Positions 27,076 to 39,000 of a DNA stretch of 64,000 nt are shown here, piece by piece (position 1 is the stretch's first letter; the number at the start of each line of letters is the position of its first letter). Origin of the DNA: Orthonyx spaldingii (lineage: Eukaryota > Chordata > Aves > Passeriformes > Orthonychidae); the NCBI GenBank assembly GCA_013397795.1, contig VZTJ01000300.1, forward strand, positions 1,817,425 to 1,881,424, given 5' to 3'. The notes under the pieces are model-generated. The model had not been told where the DNA came from and made no database searches. It saw nothing but the letters and a program-made list of their open reading frames with translations. Both the position numbers and the translations under genes were made by a program.

Positions 27076-27393
27076 AACAGCAAAACCTGTGTATTTAATG
27101 CTGTCTGCTCCACTCCTCAGACCATTTTTCTGAGGCTAGCCTCTTAATCCTCATGTATTAAAAAGTTTGTTTGGGTTTTTAAGGCTGTTGGACTTTTGTT
27201 TTCTTTCCATGCTGAGTGGAAAGATGCTGGCTAATTATTCATAAGTGTCTACATCTGATTCCATTACCCTGCTTCTTTTATAGCCATGCAAAGTTGATGT
27301 GAAACATCTGAATTAATTGGTACTTCATATTCCCACTGCACTGGCAAAAATGGCTGGGTTACACATAAGGCCATGCAGAAGCAGGGAGAAGAG

Positions 27394-27420
27394 ATAGACA
27401 GATAGATAGATAAGATAGAT
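27394..27420. repeat. GATA tetranucleotide microsatellite
   Basis: A short, imperfect GATA/GACA tract of about six units; likely length-variable. Confidence 0.8.
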
Positions 27421-29767
27421 TTAATCAGAGGCAATATAAATTAGATTACAAAATTCTCCCATTTAGGGGCATGACGCCTTTTAGACTCTTCCAAAATAAA
27501 CTTATTAAAATATACCCAGTATTAACAGAAATTATGCAGGAAAGTAATTTCTTCTCACTCCAGAATGAAAACATTTTAATATAACTTACATTTTAATCCA
27601 AATCTCCCCCTTTAAATCTCCTCTCTGCCTTCTCTTACGGCTTTTGTGGTTTTGGACAATCTGAGATTTTTCTTTGTTGGTATTAGAGTCAGAAAAAAAA
27701 AGTGATAGCAGCAGCATTTCTAGTGAAATAGAAATCATTCACATGTCAAAGCAAACAAAAGAGTTTTGATCACTTCAAACACTTCACCTAGGTATTTTCT
27801 TTAATTATAGAAAATTTTAGATGCTATTATGTAACTCAACAGCATGTGACCTCACTTCTTAAAACCCTCACTCCTTTTCCTCAGTCCATTCAGATCCTAG
27901 GAAGAAGAGAAATTGCTGTAAAATATAAGGAGAAAGAAGATTAAGAACCACTAAATTATACAAGAGCAATCCATTGGTTTGATTAGTTTTCATACCATTA
28001 TTTGTGAAATAAAAAGAGAAAGACTTATTTTCAAAGACTATAGAACACGTGTGAGTCCCATAGTCTTCACCAGATTTTATCAGCATTGCCCATCTCTGAA
28101 TTTGACAAGTTATCATGTTAGGCACGATGGGTGAGCTCTTTCGGCCTCTGATGGTGGGCCAGAGACAACTCTCTTTTTTTGACACCTTTGGCAAGAATTA
28201 ATGGTGGTCTCCCTATAAAAGCCTACTGGCTGATTTTTGTGCTGTTAGATGATGCTTATAGTTTGCTAAATCCCAGATAATTAACAAAGAAAAATACTCA
28301 GAAGAAAAAAAGGGGTGAGAGCAATATGGACTGGGGATCACAAACATAAATCTATGGCAATGATACTTGCAGTAAGCCGCTAAATTTCTGTGTTCCAAGA
28401 AGCTGCAGCTGATAAATCTATCAGAGATGGATGCCAGTGAACAAAATGTCAGGCCTGGCTTTCAGGCATTTCTGCACTTAAATTGGAGAAAAGTTAAATT
28501 GGAGAAAAAAATACTGGGATTCTTCCTGTCAATGCCATTACTCAGACATAGTTTTATGAAACCTTGAAAGCAGACTCGCACTTTCAAAGCCACAAAGCGT
28601 ACAAAAACATGCCCATCCCTGGGAAAGGATGCTGTTAAATACAGATAGGAGGAAGCAGGCACTTCACACTCATTTAGGAGGTGCTTCCTGCTCTGCTGAA
28701 GTGGGGACTAAAAGCTCTCAATTACCCTCTGAGGCCAAGGTGTGCGCACACAAGGGCTAAAAACGAGATCATGGGCGTGATGTTCTCTACTGATAACACT
28801 GCCAGCCTGTACCGCTGCAAAGAACTTAAATACCCAACCAGAATTGGTTATTTGTTCCCTTTAATACAGCAAAACATCAGTTTAAAGGCATTTGCTGTGC
28901 AAGGTAAGCCTGAAGGTTTTCCTAAGCAGGAAAAACTCACTCAAGGGATGTATTCGTATACAGCAAGACGAGGATTGCATTTGGAGTCAGGATAAAGAAA
29001 GAGCCCATCTTCACGGACCCCTTAAAATGCAAAATAGTTTTATTCCCCTCTCTCCTTCTTGTCTGTGAGTGTTACCTGTCTTAAAGAAGTGTCAGCACTT
29101 CCTTCTGCAGCCTGAATTCCCACGGCTCTACAACTTTATGCAACAATCTGCCCCAGGCTGGAATAAAGCAGACATGCTCAGGCTCCTAGGAACAGCTTCC
29201 TGACTTCTTGGTGCAAGATGCTTTTTGTTTCTCATTTTACTCATATGCAGACAATTAATCTCTGAGTGTTATTGATACTGTACACAAAATTGCTTTGACC
29301 ACTGAAAAGAGTCTTCAACTTATTTTTCAGGAAGACTGTTGATATACTAGAGCCAGTAACATTTAGATAAAAGCATCTAGAACCTGCATACATTGATATA
29401 GGATTACAAAGCACATGACTTACACCACCTGTTTTACAGATGGAGAAATGGTGCATGGAGAAATTTCCCTGTTTAACAGGAGAGTCTAATAAAAAAGATA
29501 CTCACAATCCTGCCTCTCAATTTCCCTAATCTTCATATTGTTTATCTCCCAGATATATCAGACATTGATTTTAGCACATATCAGCATGTATAGTAGATCC
29601 TCACATAACAATGCTGTGAGAACCTGAAGTGTTTAGGAGAAAATATAGTTTTATTTTTTAAATCTGTGACAATGGTTCTGATCTCTTTGGCAACAAAGCT
29701 GAATTTGAAAGTAGAAGAGAATGTTTGCTTCTGTATCCTTCCAAGCTTATTTGCTCTTACTGGCCAA

Positions 29768-29921
29768 ACACTGGCACGGGCTGCCCAGAGAGGCTGTGGG
29801 ATCGATCTCCAGCCTTGGAGATACTCAGACCTGGACCAGGCAAGAGCAGGTTGATTCAACTTTGAAGTTGTACTAAACAACCTCCAGAGGGCCCTTCCAA
29901 CATAAATGGTTTTGTGATTTT
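29768..29921 (+). mobile_element. CR1 LINE 3' fragment
   Basis: The plus strand carries the CR1 3' signature: 'cactggcacgggctgcccag', 'agaggctgtgggatcgatc', 'aacctccagagggcccttcc', then the terminal 'ggttttgtgatttt'. The body upstream is missing, and the 3' end is intact. Confidence 0.85.
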
Positions 29922-30293
29922 ATTCTCTTCCAGTTTCTCTGTATTCTTTAAAACGGTTCACCTCAAACTTTGGCAAATCCATGCTTTTGACTTGGCTTGA
30001 TAATATAGAAGGGCAAGTGTAATTCTGCACTAGGTCTACCCAGGAAAGCAGACAGGAGGAACTTCTTGATTGCAGGAGAGTTTTGATAGTTTGAAGTGTA
30101 GGTTATTTTTAATGGGTCTAGTCCTTTGGCAGCAGTTTTGGTCAGGTTGTTGCACTGCATTGACTGGCAACACACAGTTAGAAGAAACCAGTCCTTTTCA
30201 ACCCCTGTGTTGGCTACACTGTTGAAAAAGGGACACTATGGATAACAGGAAACTAAAAGAGGATTTGAATAATATTTAATTATCACAGTTGCT

Positions 30294-30698
30294 TGTGGTA
30301 GTGTGCCAACCACCAGGGACATCCTACTGGCTTGGCCACTCACCGCTCTGCATTCTACATGTCCCTCCCCTGTTCACCCAGGACTGGCCAGCTGTCACGG
30401 GCTCGTCATTAGTCTATTGACTGGCCTCTCGCCCTGCCCACCGGGGAGAGAGGGCATAAAGGACAGAGGGGAGAAGGGGGCTGGATCAGTCTGGCCACGT
30501 TGTCCACTACACATCTGGTTCACCGCTTTTCCCTCCGTGAGGGAGAATAAAGGAATCTGATAAACGCAACTAGTACGTCTGTCATTGCCTGCCACGAGCA
30601 GCCACCGCCCAGTCCAGGATCGGAGCTCCCGAGGCAGGGAGCTGCAGGGGCTGGACTCGGTGGCCTGGAGGAGCCGTAGAGGAAACAGGAAAGCAACA
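30294..30698 (+). mobile_element. Solo LTR of an endogenous retrovirus
   Basis: The 405-bp element begins TGTGG and ends CAACA, giving the TG...CA (here TGT...ACA) termini of retroviral LTRs. It is flanked by the 6-bp direct repeat GTTGCT at 30288-30293 and 30699-30704, which reads as a target-site duplication. Inside are a TATA-like 'gcataaagg' near 30451 and a polyadenylation signal AATAAA near 30546. The order U3, R, U5 and the GC-rich 3' part fit an LTR on the plus strand. No gag, pol or env sequence adjoins it, so it is a solitary LTR left by recombination. A 6-bp duplication suits ERVK-like (betaretrovirus-related) families; the exact family is unassigned. Because the 5' flank also reads ACA before GTTGCT, a 9-bp duplication with a slightly shorter LTR cannot be ruled out. 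Confidence 0.75.
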
Positions 30699-30992
30699 GT
30701 TGCTCATGATCATGAAGACAGGCAAATACCTTAAATGACATCTCTTGTCAAGGTGACACACAAGACAAACAAGAAGGTAACAGATGTAGGGAGTGGAATG
30801 GCAAGAGGTATTAGTGTGACCATACTATTCCAACAGACAAAGAGACTTAGATATATGCAAATCACTTAATTGATTAAAGGAGGATTGAGCAGAGCAACTA
30901 TGGTTACAAGACTTGCAAATTTTGGCCTGACTGCACTGACTGTACCCTTCACTTTACATGGAATACGAACTAGAGATCTCCTTTAGGCTGAG

Positions 30993-31311
30993 GAAAGACA
31001 GAAAAGCTGAGAAAGCTGGAGTTGATCAGCTTGGAGAAGAGAAATCTCCAGGGAGACTTTATTGCTGTCAACAATGTCTCCCTGTCAATACTTAAAGGGA
31101 GCTTAAAAGAAAGATGCAGACTAACTTTTTAGTAGGTCCTGTTGTGACAGGACCCAGGGTAATGGTTTTAAACCAAACGAGGGAAGATTCACACTAGAAG
31201 AGATTTTTTTACAAAATGAAGGTGGTAGAACACAAGCACAGATTTCCCAGAGAGGTGGAGAATGCCCTATTCCTGGAAACATTCAAGGCCAGATCGTAAT
31301 TGTAATCCAAC
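30993..31311 (+). mobile_element. CR1 LINE 3' fragment
   Basis: Plus-strand CR1 3' region: 'gatcagcttggagaagagaa', 'ctccagggagac', 'ttgtgacaggacccagg', 'cccagagaggtggagaatgc', 'ctggaaacattcaaggccag'. The 3' terminus is decayed. It is a separate insertion from the CR1 at 29768-29921, since both include the 3' end. Confidence 0.85.
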
Positions 31312-32096
31312 ATCCTCTAAAATAAGGTTCATCTAATTCCGGTACAAGTCTTACACTCTAACAAGAATCTCTTTAAGCAAACTGTGTCTGGTAAAAGCCA
31401 ACAGATCTGTGTCCTTTGGGATCAGCTGACAGGCTTACCTGAAACATCTTTCTTACCCTCCCGATCCCCCACTCCCAAAAGATCTGGAGAGGTGAACTGA
31501 GAACAGAGGTATTGGAGAGCTCAGTTTGATATTTGACTCTTCTCAGCAAGAAAGCCTGATGATGCCAAGGACTCTGCTCCTTGCTGTAGAGCCTACCTGA
31601 GACTGCCACCAGTATTTACTAACACCTTTCTGAGATCTGAAATACCACAGCTCTCACTAAGCTGGGAGCAGCCACCACACTGCTGACACCATGCTGAGAA
31701 AAGCCTTGCCTGGCAATTGTGCTGGAAGGTGTGCTTTCTCTTTAAGGCAAGGAAGTGACAGAAGACCAAGTTCAGGAAGGTGCAATTTCAATATGTCCTT
31801 AACCTTAAATCCCACAGGAAATCCTGAGATTTAAGTGCTTACTTAAATTTACACTCACGCTAAGGTGCTATCTGTATAGGAATGGATTTCAGCATGTACT
31901 TATATACTGCTTTCCCTCCCAGGCTGAATGTTAGGCTGTCTTTGCAGGTGACACTTGGCATCTTTAGCCCACAGGAAGAAGGCTTGGCATTATCCTTACA
32001 TTTAATACAGCTCTTGTGTCTCCCTGATGTTTCAGAATGAAAGCCCCCATACTTAACCTACTGTTTAACATTTCTCTCATATCTTTCTTTCCACAG
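31312..32096. other. Intron sequence before KCNC1 exon 2
   Basis: Noncoding DNA that ends in a good acceptor for exon 2: a pyrimidine tract 'ctcatatctttctttccacag' whose AG is at 32095-32096. Nothing else is recognised. Confidence 0.7.
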
Positions 32097-33030
32097 TATG
32101 TGGCATTTGCCTCCCTGTTCTTCATTCTGGTCTCCATTACCACCTTCTGCCTCGAGACCCACGAGAGATTTAATCCCATTGTGAACAAGACAGAAACTGA
32201 ATTCATCGGGAATGACACCCAGGTGCGGCACTACAGGGAAGCAGAGACTGAAGCCTTTCTCACCTACATCGAAGGTGTCTGTGTGGTCTGGTTTACATTT
32301 GAGTTCTTGATGAGAGTCACTTTCTGCCCAAACAAGGTGGAATTTATCAAAAACTCTTTGAACATCATTGACTTTGTGGCCATACTGCCTTTCTATCTAG
32401 AGGTTGGACTCAGTGGCCTGTCTTCCAAAGCTGCTAAGGATGTCCTGGGCTTCCTCCGTGTAGTCCGTTTCGTGCGAATCCTGCGAATTTTCAAGCTGAC
32501 CCGCCACTTCGTCGGGTTGCGGGTCTTGGGACACACCCTCCGTGCCAGCACAAACGAATTCTTGCTGCTCATCATATTTTTGGCATTGGGCGTCTTAATC
32601 TTTGCCACGATGATCTATTATGCCGAGAGAATAGGTGCTAAACCAAATGACCCTAGTGCCAGTGAACACACACACTTTAAAAATATCCCCATCGGCTTTT
32701 GGTGGGCTGTTGTCACCATGACGACCCTGGGCTACGGAGACATGTATCCTCAGACTTGGTCAGGCATGCTGGTGGGGGCCCTCTGCGCTCTCGCTGGTGT
32801 GCTGACCATTGCCATGCCTGTCCCTGTCATTGTGAACAATTTCGGAATGTATTACTCCTTAGCTATGGCTAAGCAGAAGCTACCAAAGAAAAAAAAGAAG
32901 CATATCCCGAGGCCACCCCAGCTGGGATCCCCCAATTATTGTAAATCTGTCGTAAACTCTCCACACCACAGTACTCAGAGCGACACTTGCCCACTGGCCC
33001 AAGAAGAAATTTTAGAAATTAACAGAGCAG
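32097..33030 (+). CDS. KCNC1: KCNC1 exon 2: Kv3.1 channel core, S1 to S6
   Basis: This exon encodes the membrane core of a Shaw-type (Kv3) voltage-gated potassium channel, which gives the fast repolarisation of fast-spiking neurons. The 934-nt exon starts at a TTTCCACAG acceptor with TAT (YVAFASLFF, start of S1) and ends with one base of a codon before GTAGG (phase 1). In order it shows S1; an S1-S2 loop with two N-glycosylation sequons (NKT, NDT); S2; S3 (IDFVAILPFYLEVGL); S4 with arginines every third residue (RVVRFVRILRIFKLTRHF); S5; the pore loop with selectivity filter TLGYGD; and S6 with the PVPVIV gate hinge. A lysine-rich cytoplasmic segment (KLPKKKKKHIPRPP) follows. Identity to human Kv3.1, as I recall it, is nearly complete outside the S1-S2 loop. 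The N-terminal T1 domain is in exon 1, which is not in this window. Confidence 0.97.
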
Positions 33031-33062
33031 GTAGGAAACCTCTTAGAGGAATGTCCATCTGA
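33031..33062 (+). CDS. KCNC1: Kv3.1a short C-terminal tail (exon 2 read-through)
   Basis: If the exon 2 donor at 33031 (GTAGG) is not used, the frame continues for ten residues, GRKPLRGMSI, and stops at TGA (33060-33062). This is the tail of the short isoform Kv3.1a as known in mammals, so the alternative end is conserved here. When the donor is used, exon 3 follows and gives Kv3.1b-type tails. The two isoforms share the channel core and differ in targeting and modulation. I see no polyadenylation signal close downstream that I would commit to. Confidence 0.85.
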
Positions 33063-36000
33063 CCGTTAACCTCCATCCCGCGTAGTGATTTAAGATTCAG
33101 CCAGACTGCTTTCTTAGAGCAATGGGTAGCACATTTATCCATTCTAGTCCCACCATCACACAGTGAATAATATGTGTGAAGTCTAGGTTGCAGGGACAAA
33201 TGGTACAGTGGAGGCTGATCAGCGAAACTAAGGATGAGAGCACGCTCTAGGAGCCCAAACTTTGGTCCTGGTTAAGGGCATACAAGTCTCAAGATATTTT
33301 GGAAAGCTGTAACATCTAGTGGAAGAATTTTGAGAGTTCTACAGCTGTGTTGCTGGACTGTGTAATGCATCTCAGAGGCTCCTGAGAGCTGAATGCTTCA
33401 TAGAGCAGAGTAGGAGCCAAGTACTCAGCAATTACAGAGCTTTCTGACAAAACAGGGCTGGAATTCGAAACAGCCAGATGCTTTCTCATTTGTTCCCATT
33501 TGGGACCTTTCAGCTGTTTTAAATGGCAGATATTGTACATCTCATTACAGAAACTAGGTGCCTAGTAAGTTGAAGGGACAACTATACCATCATGCATATT
33601 CATGAGACAATCCCGTCTCTTTCTGATGATTAACTGCAAAGTAGAACAACAGCTCAAATTCTTGACACTAATGCAAAATGACTCACTCTGAGACAAGACT
33701 AGATGTAAGGATGTTTATTCCATGGCATGCAAATTAATCTATTCTATAATATTCCACTAGAATTTAGCACTTAGAACTATGAAGAGTTTTGAACCACTTT
33801 TTCTAAAACATGCTCCTTTTGCAAGTATGGGTTGGTGAGTTACAGCTCTTTCAACCTTCTAGCAGCAAAGGCCAACTGGAAAAGGTCTGACTAGTCATTA
33901 CTGGCTGGTTTGGCCTAAACAGTGATTGCCTCCTTCTTATTTTTAATTGTACTGATTCATGTTAGCAATAGGGGAAACCAGAGCAAAATTAACCCTACTA
34001 ATTCTACTGGGAGGGGGGAGGGAAATGGAAAGAATACTAGTCACCATGGAATATATTATAATATCCCATGGCTAGTGGTTAATTATGGGAATATCTCAGT
34101 TCTATGAGACTCCTATAGCACACAAAATTACGGGGCTCCAATTTGATTTTTTAAACCCCATAATCTACCTCTACCCATGGAATATCACCATTTATTCTAT
34201 GGAGTAATTTGAAAGTAGATAACCACGTTGAAAACAATGCCAACTTCATTTTTGGCAGATGTTCCAGCCAAGTTGCATAGTAGACATTCTTCAGCCTTTT
34301 CAGAATATCCCCCTGCGTTGTATTGGAAAGGACAGATCGCCAGCCAAGTGGTCTCAACTGACATAGAGTTCAAAAGAGGTGTTTTGGAAGATCTAGCATA
34401 TACCTATGATGGTCTTGTGTTATCATTTTTTTGCTTTGAAGAAAATTCTGATTTGTTACTCATTGTGAGTGAGATATTTTCTCGTCATCTCATAGCCATG
34501 CATGTTGATGTCATTGTGAGAAGCACAAAGAAAGTGAGACTTTCCTTTGTGTGTGATTTCACCAATGCCAATGCTAATTTTGGAGGGGAAGAGCTGGTGG
34601 GAATCTTTCTCTTCTTTCCTATTCTCTTTTCTCTTCCTTTCTTATTTCTTTTCCCTTTTGTGCAAGTATGTAAAATCCATTCAGAAGGTAAATAGCTTTC
34701 ATTTTGTTTTTGTTAAAGGCTATTTCCATTGCAACAGGCCAATCACAATTCACGTGACTGATAGACTGTACCAATTGTATCCTTGGCGCACATAAGCGAT
34801 GGTTTTATCATCCATTCCCCTCAGGTTGCAAAAGCTTATCACAGCTCATGTTCAAGCAGCAAACTTCCTCATAAGTAGATGCCTTTTTGGCATCACGGAT
34901 CAAGAGGGAAAGAGGGCACAGCAATATTGTGTGTCTCCTACCGTAAGCAATGTGCCAATTGCCCTATGATAGGGTGCAAGAGATGCCAGACTCTGGGGTA
35001 CTTTAGCAGTCAGCTACGGAGTGACTCTGCTCAGAAATCCCTGACTTTATAAAGTTCTGTCTATCACTTACCCTGGTCCTCTCTGGGAACTACAGGACCA
35101 GGAACTCTACAAGTTCAGTGCAATTCCGCACTGGTATCCTGAGAATATGTGTGATTTTGGTTCAATGTGGAACTGTTTCGCCACCATCAGTGCTCTAAAA
35201 TCAGCTGTTACCACAATATCCATGAAGTATTGATAGTAGCAGCAACTTATCTATTTCTGCAATAATTAAGAGAGACTATTTTTATATACATATACAAGCA
35301 TATATATTTTAAGAAGCCACAAAGCACACTTACACTTCAGCTAATAAAATTGTAACACTGTAGCTGGAGTTCTGTTTCTGATAATTATTATGCACCACTA
35401 GCAGCAAAAAATATTGCCTGCATCTTTTAGATTCCAAATAGGGAAAGATCTATGTGTGCAGGAGAAAAGCAAAAAAATATTAAGATCAGAACCAAACTGT
35501 TAAGACAAGATCTGCATTGCCTTGGATGTTAAGTTTAATATCTGTAATATGGAGCATTCACAAGCACTGACTTGTTTTTGAAACCATCACCTGCACATTA
35601 TATGAAAACAGGGACTTGCAAGGAGTGAATGTTTCCCGTACTGTAAAATCTTTAGGTTGGTTAACATCACCCAACGGTAAACAACTAGTTGATATTGCAC
35701 TAGGAACACAGAATGGGTGCCTAACTTTTCTAAAATAGTGCCCAAGTTGTCCAGCATGTTTCTTGTAATTTTTAACTGCAAAGCTTCAGTATGACAGTGT
35801 CTAGGTCACACAAGATCATGTGATTTGTACCCAATATGTTATTTAAAAAAAAAAAAAAAGCCCACTTCGCTGCTCAGGTGTAAAGGACGTCAGATGAAGT
35901 TATTAATTCCATATATTACTTATGGTGGAATGATTAAACACATCACCAAACAGGGCTGAGTACGAAGTAGCCCCACACATGACTCCCTCTCTCATGCACC

Positions 36001-39000
36001 GAGCCAGCACCCCACATCACATCTGCTCCTGCTCCATGCCCTCAGGGCCGAGGGGGCTCTACAGAGAGCTCAGCACAGCTCTGCCCGGTGCCTCCTCCCA
36101 GGATAAGGAGCACTTTCCTGGCACAGGCACGGAAACAGCTGAGCTTTGCCCACAGGCTGCACAGCTGCTGCCAACGATGCTGTGGTCATTTGCAGGCAAA
36201 GCAAAGATGCTTTGAATTTAAAGTCTGGCAGGTTTGAATTAAATTTTTTTATTGCCCCCAACACTCTCAGCAGCTCGGTCCTGGGCTAATCTACACCTGG
36301 CAGGAAGGTACCTTTAATTAACAGCACTTGATTTTAATTCAATACAAAGATATCAGAGTTTCATTCTACCCTTCCTGCAGCAACCCTTCCTATTTTCCAT
36401 TCCATCTGATCCCACCAGAGGGTGGCTGGGAAAGCAGCAGAAGGGAGGAAAGGCACCTCAGAGTAGAGGATGGCAGAGCTACTGCTGCAGGCAGACCTTC
36501 ACCAGCAGCATTAAGAAAGATTTCCTCTATACAAAACATTGTCTTCAAGACAGTTTCTGCTTCCCATAAATTCTCAAGATATTGCTTACAGAGTGCCTGG
36601 TGGAACTGGGCCTGATACAAAGCAGCAGATTTCACCTGAGCAGTTTGACCAAAACTTCTTCACCCGGGGATATCTCAGACTATAGAGGACAACGTGTCCC
36701 CTCACTTAACATACACTCACCAAGTTCTAGCATCTCCATGTCAAAGGATTAACTTTGTTATGTTGCAGTGTTGCTTACAGGCCCTGTTGAAGATCAGGGC
36801 TTCATTTCGGCATCATTTAATACAGGACAACCACTATACTACAATCAAATACCCAATAGGCTAAGAGGACAGCAAAGAGAAAATTGAAGTAATCCCCAAT
36901 ATTTTCAGTTGACACAGGGCTTAATTTAATTGAGCAAGATTTCTTGAAAGGTCTATGGCAAAGCCACTAGTGGAATATAACTAAATAAGCATCAGTCAAC
37001 CACAGTCTGCTGTGCTGCAGTGTCTTTTATCTCAAGGTTTGAACATTCTAAACAGTCAGTATCATAACAGAAGTGAAAAAAAAAAAACCAAAAAAACCCC
37101 CAAAAAAACCACCCTAAAAAACCCTAAACCCAGAAAAAGACAGTTTCAACCACTTAAAGTTGTGTCCCAAACCTCAGACTGTCCTACAGGTATAAGTAAT
37201 CTAAATCAGTACATAGCGAAATATTTTAAGGTGCAAGTTTGTAAGGAAACCTCAAAACATGAAAAACAAATATTAAAAGTTCTCAGGTTTTTTTCGAAAG
37301 CATTGTCCAGCTTCTCAGTCCCTCTCTTAGGTGAGCTGTACCTGCAGGACAAGTTGACTGCATTGTTACATCTCAGAGTTGTCACTGGATGAAGCAGTGA
37401 ATGTAACTTCCCAACACTGTAGAAGAAATTTAGAACTTGAATGGAACTCATAACTTCATTTGATGCATACGGTACTGCCTGGTACCACACAGCAATGGTC
37501 TAAAAATGTATCCATAATACATAAGCCAAGGAGATGGGTTATTTGGGGTTTGTTCAGAGATCTACCCCACCTTTTAATTCTTTTCATATATATATTTACA
37601 ACACCAGCACACATGGTGTTTATACTGACTTTAACATGACCAAATTGAGAATTTCTCACCTCACTGATCCCCCCTGCATGCAGCTTCACTTAAACTATAC
37701 TGCAAGGATAGCCCATCTTCATATAAATGTATTGTGCAGCCTCTTTCACAGTGTACTGATAGCAAAATTCTCTATTCATTGCATAGCTGTAAAATCAGAA
37801 AAAAAATACTAGAATTGAGGTACCTAAGTGGAGAAGGAAAATGGCTGTCATTACTAATACAGACTTCAGCTTCAGAAAAACATTCTGTGGTTCTTTTACT
37901 TCTCTGCCCCAAAGCCAATTTTCAATAACCCACTCCTAGACTATCTGGATGTCTGAATAGTTAAAGTAATCCAAGTCTATCACTGACAGAAGGAAGCTAC
38001 AAAGTTGCAGTGACTCCAGTGTACTCCATGGTCAGATGAACTGGAACAAGCTGTGATGATAGGAACCCATTATTTCAATGCAATTTCCCGAGAGAGAGCT
38101 GATCTCCTTTTAAAGAAATCGTGCAGAATTACCCATTCCAGCTTTATCACTCATGCTTTCTGAAGGAGCTGCTCTTTTCTCAGGGCTTCATTTTTCATCC
38201 CTTCTGTCATCATAACCTAAATAACCTGTATTCCTTGTGCAACACACTGGCTCTAACGTCAGAAGTGTGCTGAGCACTGTAATTCTAGTGCCAATGCTCA
38301 GTGGGAGCTGGGAACTCTTGGCAGCTCTTGTCAGAGGCCCATTATGCTGCCTAACATTTCTCTGTAGCTTGTGAACCTCAGTGGCTTTTATGGAGAGCAA
38401 AGCATTGTTAAAGCTGTAGGTATGTAGTCACTGTGGTGGTCCTTCAAACCACGGGGAAGCAAATTCTCTGATCAAATGTCTCTGAACATTATTTTTAAAA
38501 ATCTCATCTAATTTTAGTGTCATAGAACCTTTGCCCCTCTCTGTAAGATGGGCAGTAGACAGCAAAGTAACTGCTAAGAGTTTAGGTCTGTTTCAGCTCA
38601 AAAAGCTCTGGTGTTTAAATGTGTTGGACATAAAAAATACTAAAAAGGCAGTGGAAAAGGTAATAGGGAGGTGTTTCTTCTCTCCTCACTATACTTAGCC
38701 TTCCTAGCCTTTAAAATCCAAAACTCCTCACTCCAAAATAGCAAATGAGGTAATGATCACATCTTGATACCACTGATGATGAAGTCCTTGGGATCTAATG
38801 GAGAAATTGCTAACAGCTCAAAACAAAAGGAATAACATTCAGTCCTTCTCATCTAACTTAAGTTTCATTTGCCTGAGATCCCCCTTACATTGGAAGAAGA
38901 ATCAGGCAGCCTCAGAGAGTAATTCACTCATTTATGGTCTGAGTTGTCCTCTGGGGGTATCTTTCCCCATAAGAGGTCCCAGGTGACTGCAGCTCTAACT

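Larger units (their letters stand above)
21481..29767. other. Noncoding, no gene seen
   Basis: AT-rich noncoding DNA with a degraded CR1/L3-like piece (23828-23985), a GATA tract (27394-27420), an ETS palindrome (27062-27075) and possibly an antisense MIR remnant near 29410-29460. GC-richer patches near 22560-22740 and 24330-24430 carry no recognisable exon. Confidence 0.55.

Noticed and set aside
28741..28752. Perfect 12-bp palindrome GTGTGCGCACAC
   Set aside because: It is an alternating purine-pyrimidine sequence related to GT repeats, and no context suggests a function.
32037..32096. In-frame ATG and 20 codons upstream of KCNC1 exon 2
   Set aside because: They are the intron before the exon: the pyrimidine tract and AG acceptor lie inside them, and the residues do not match Kv3.1.
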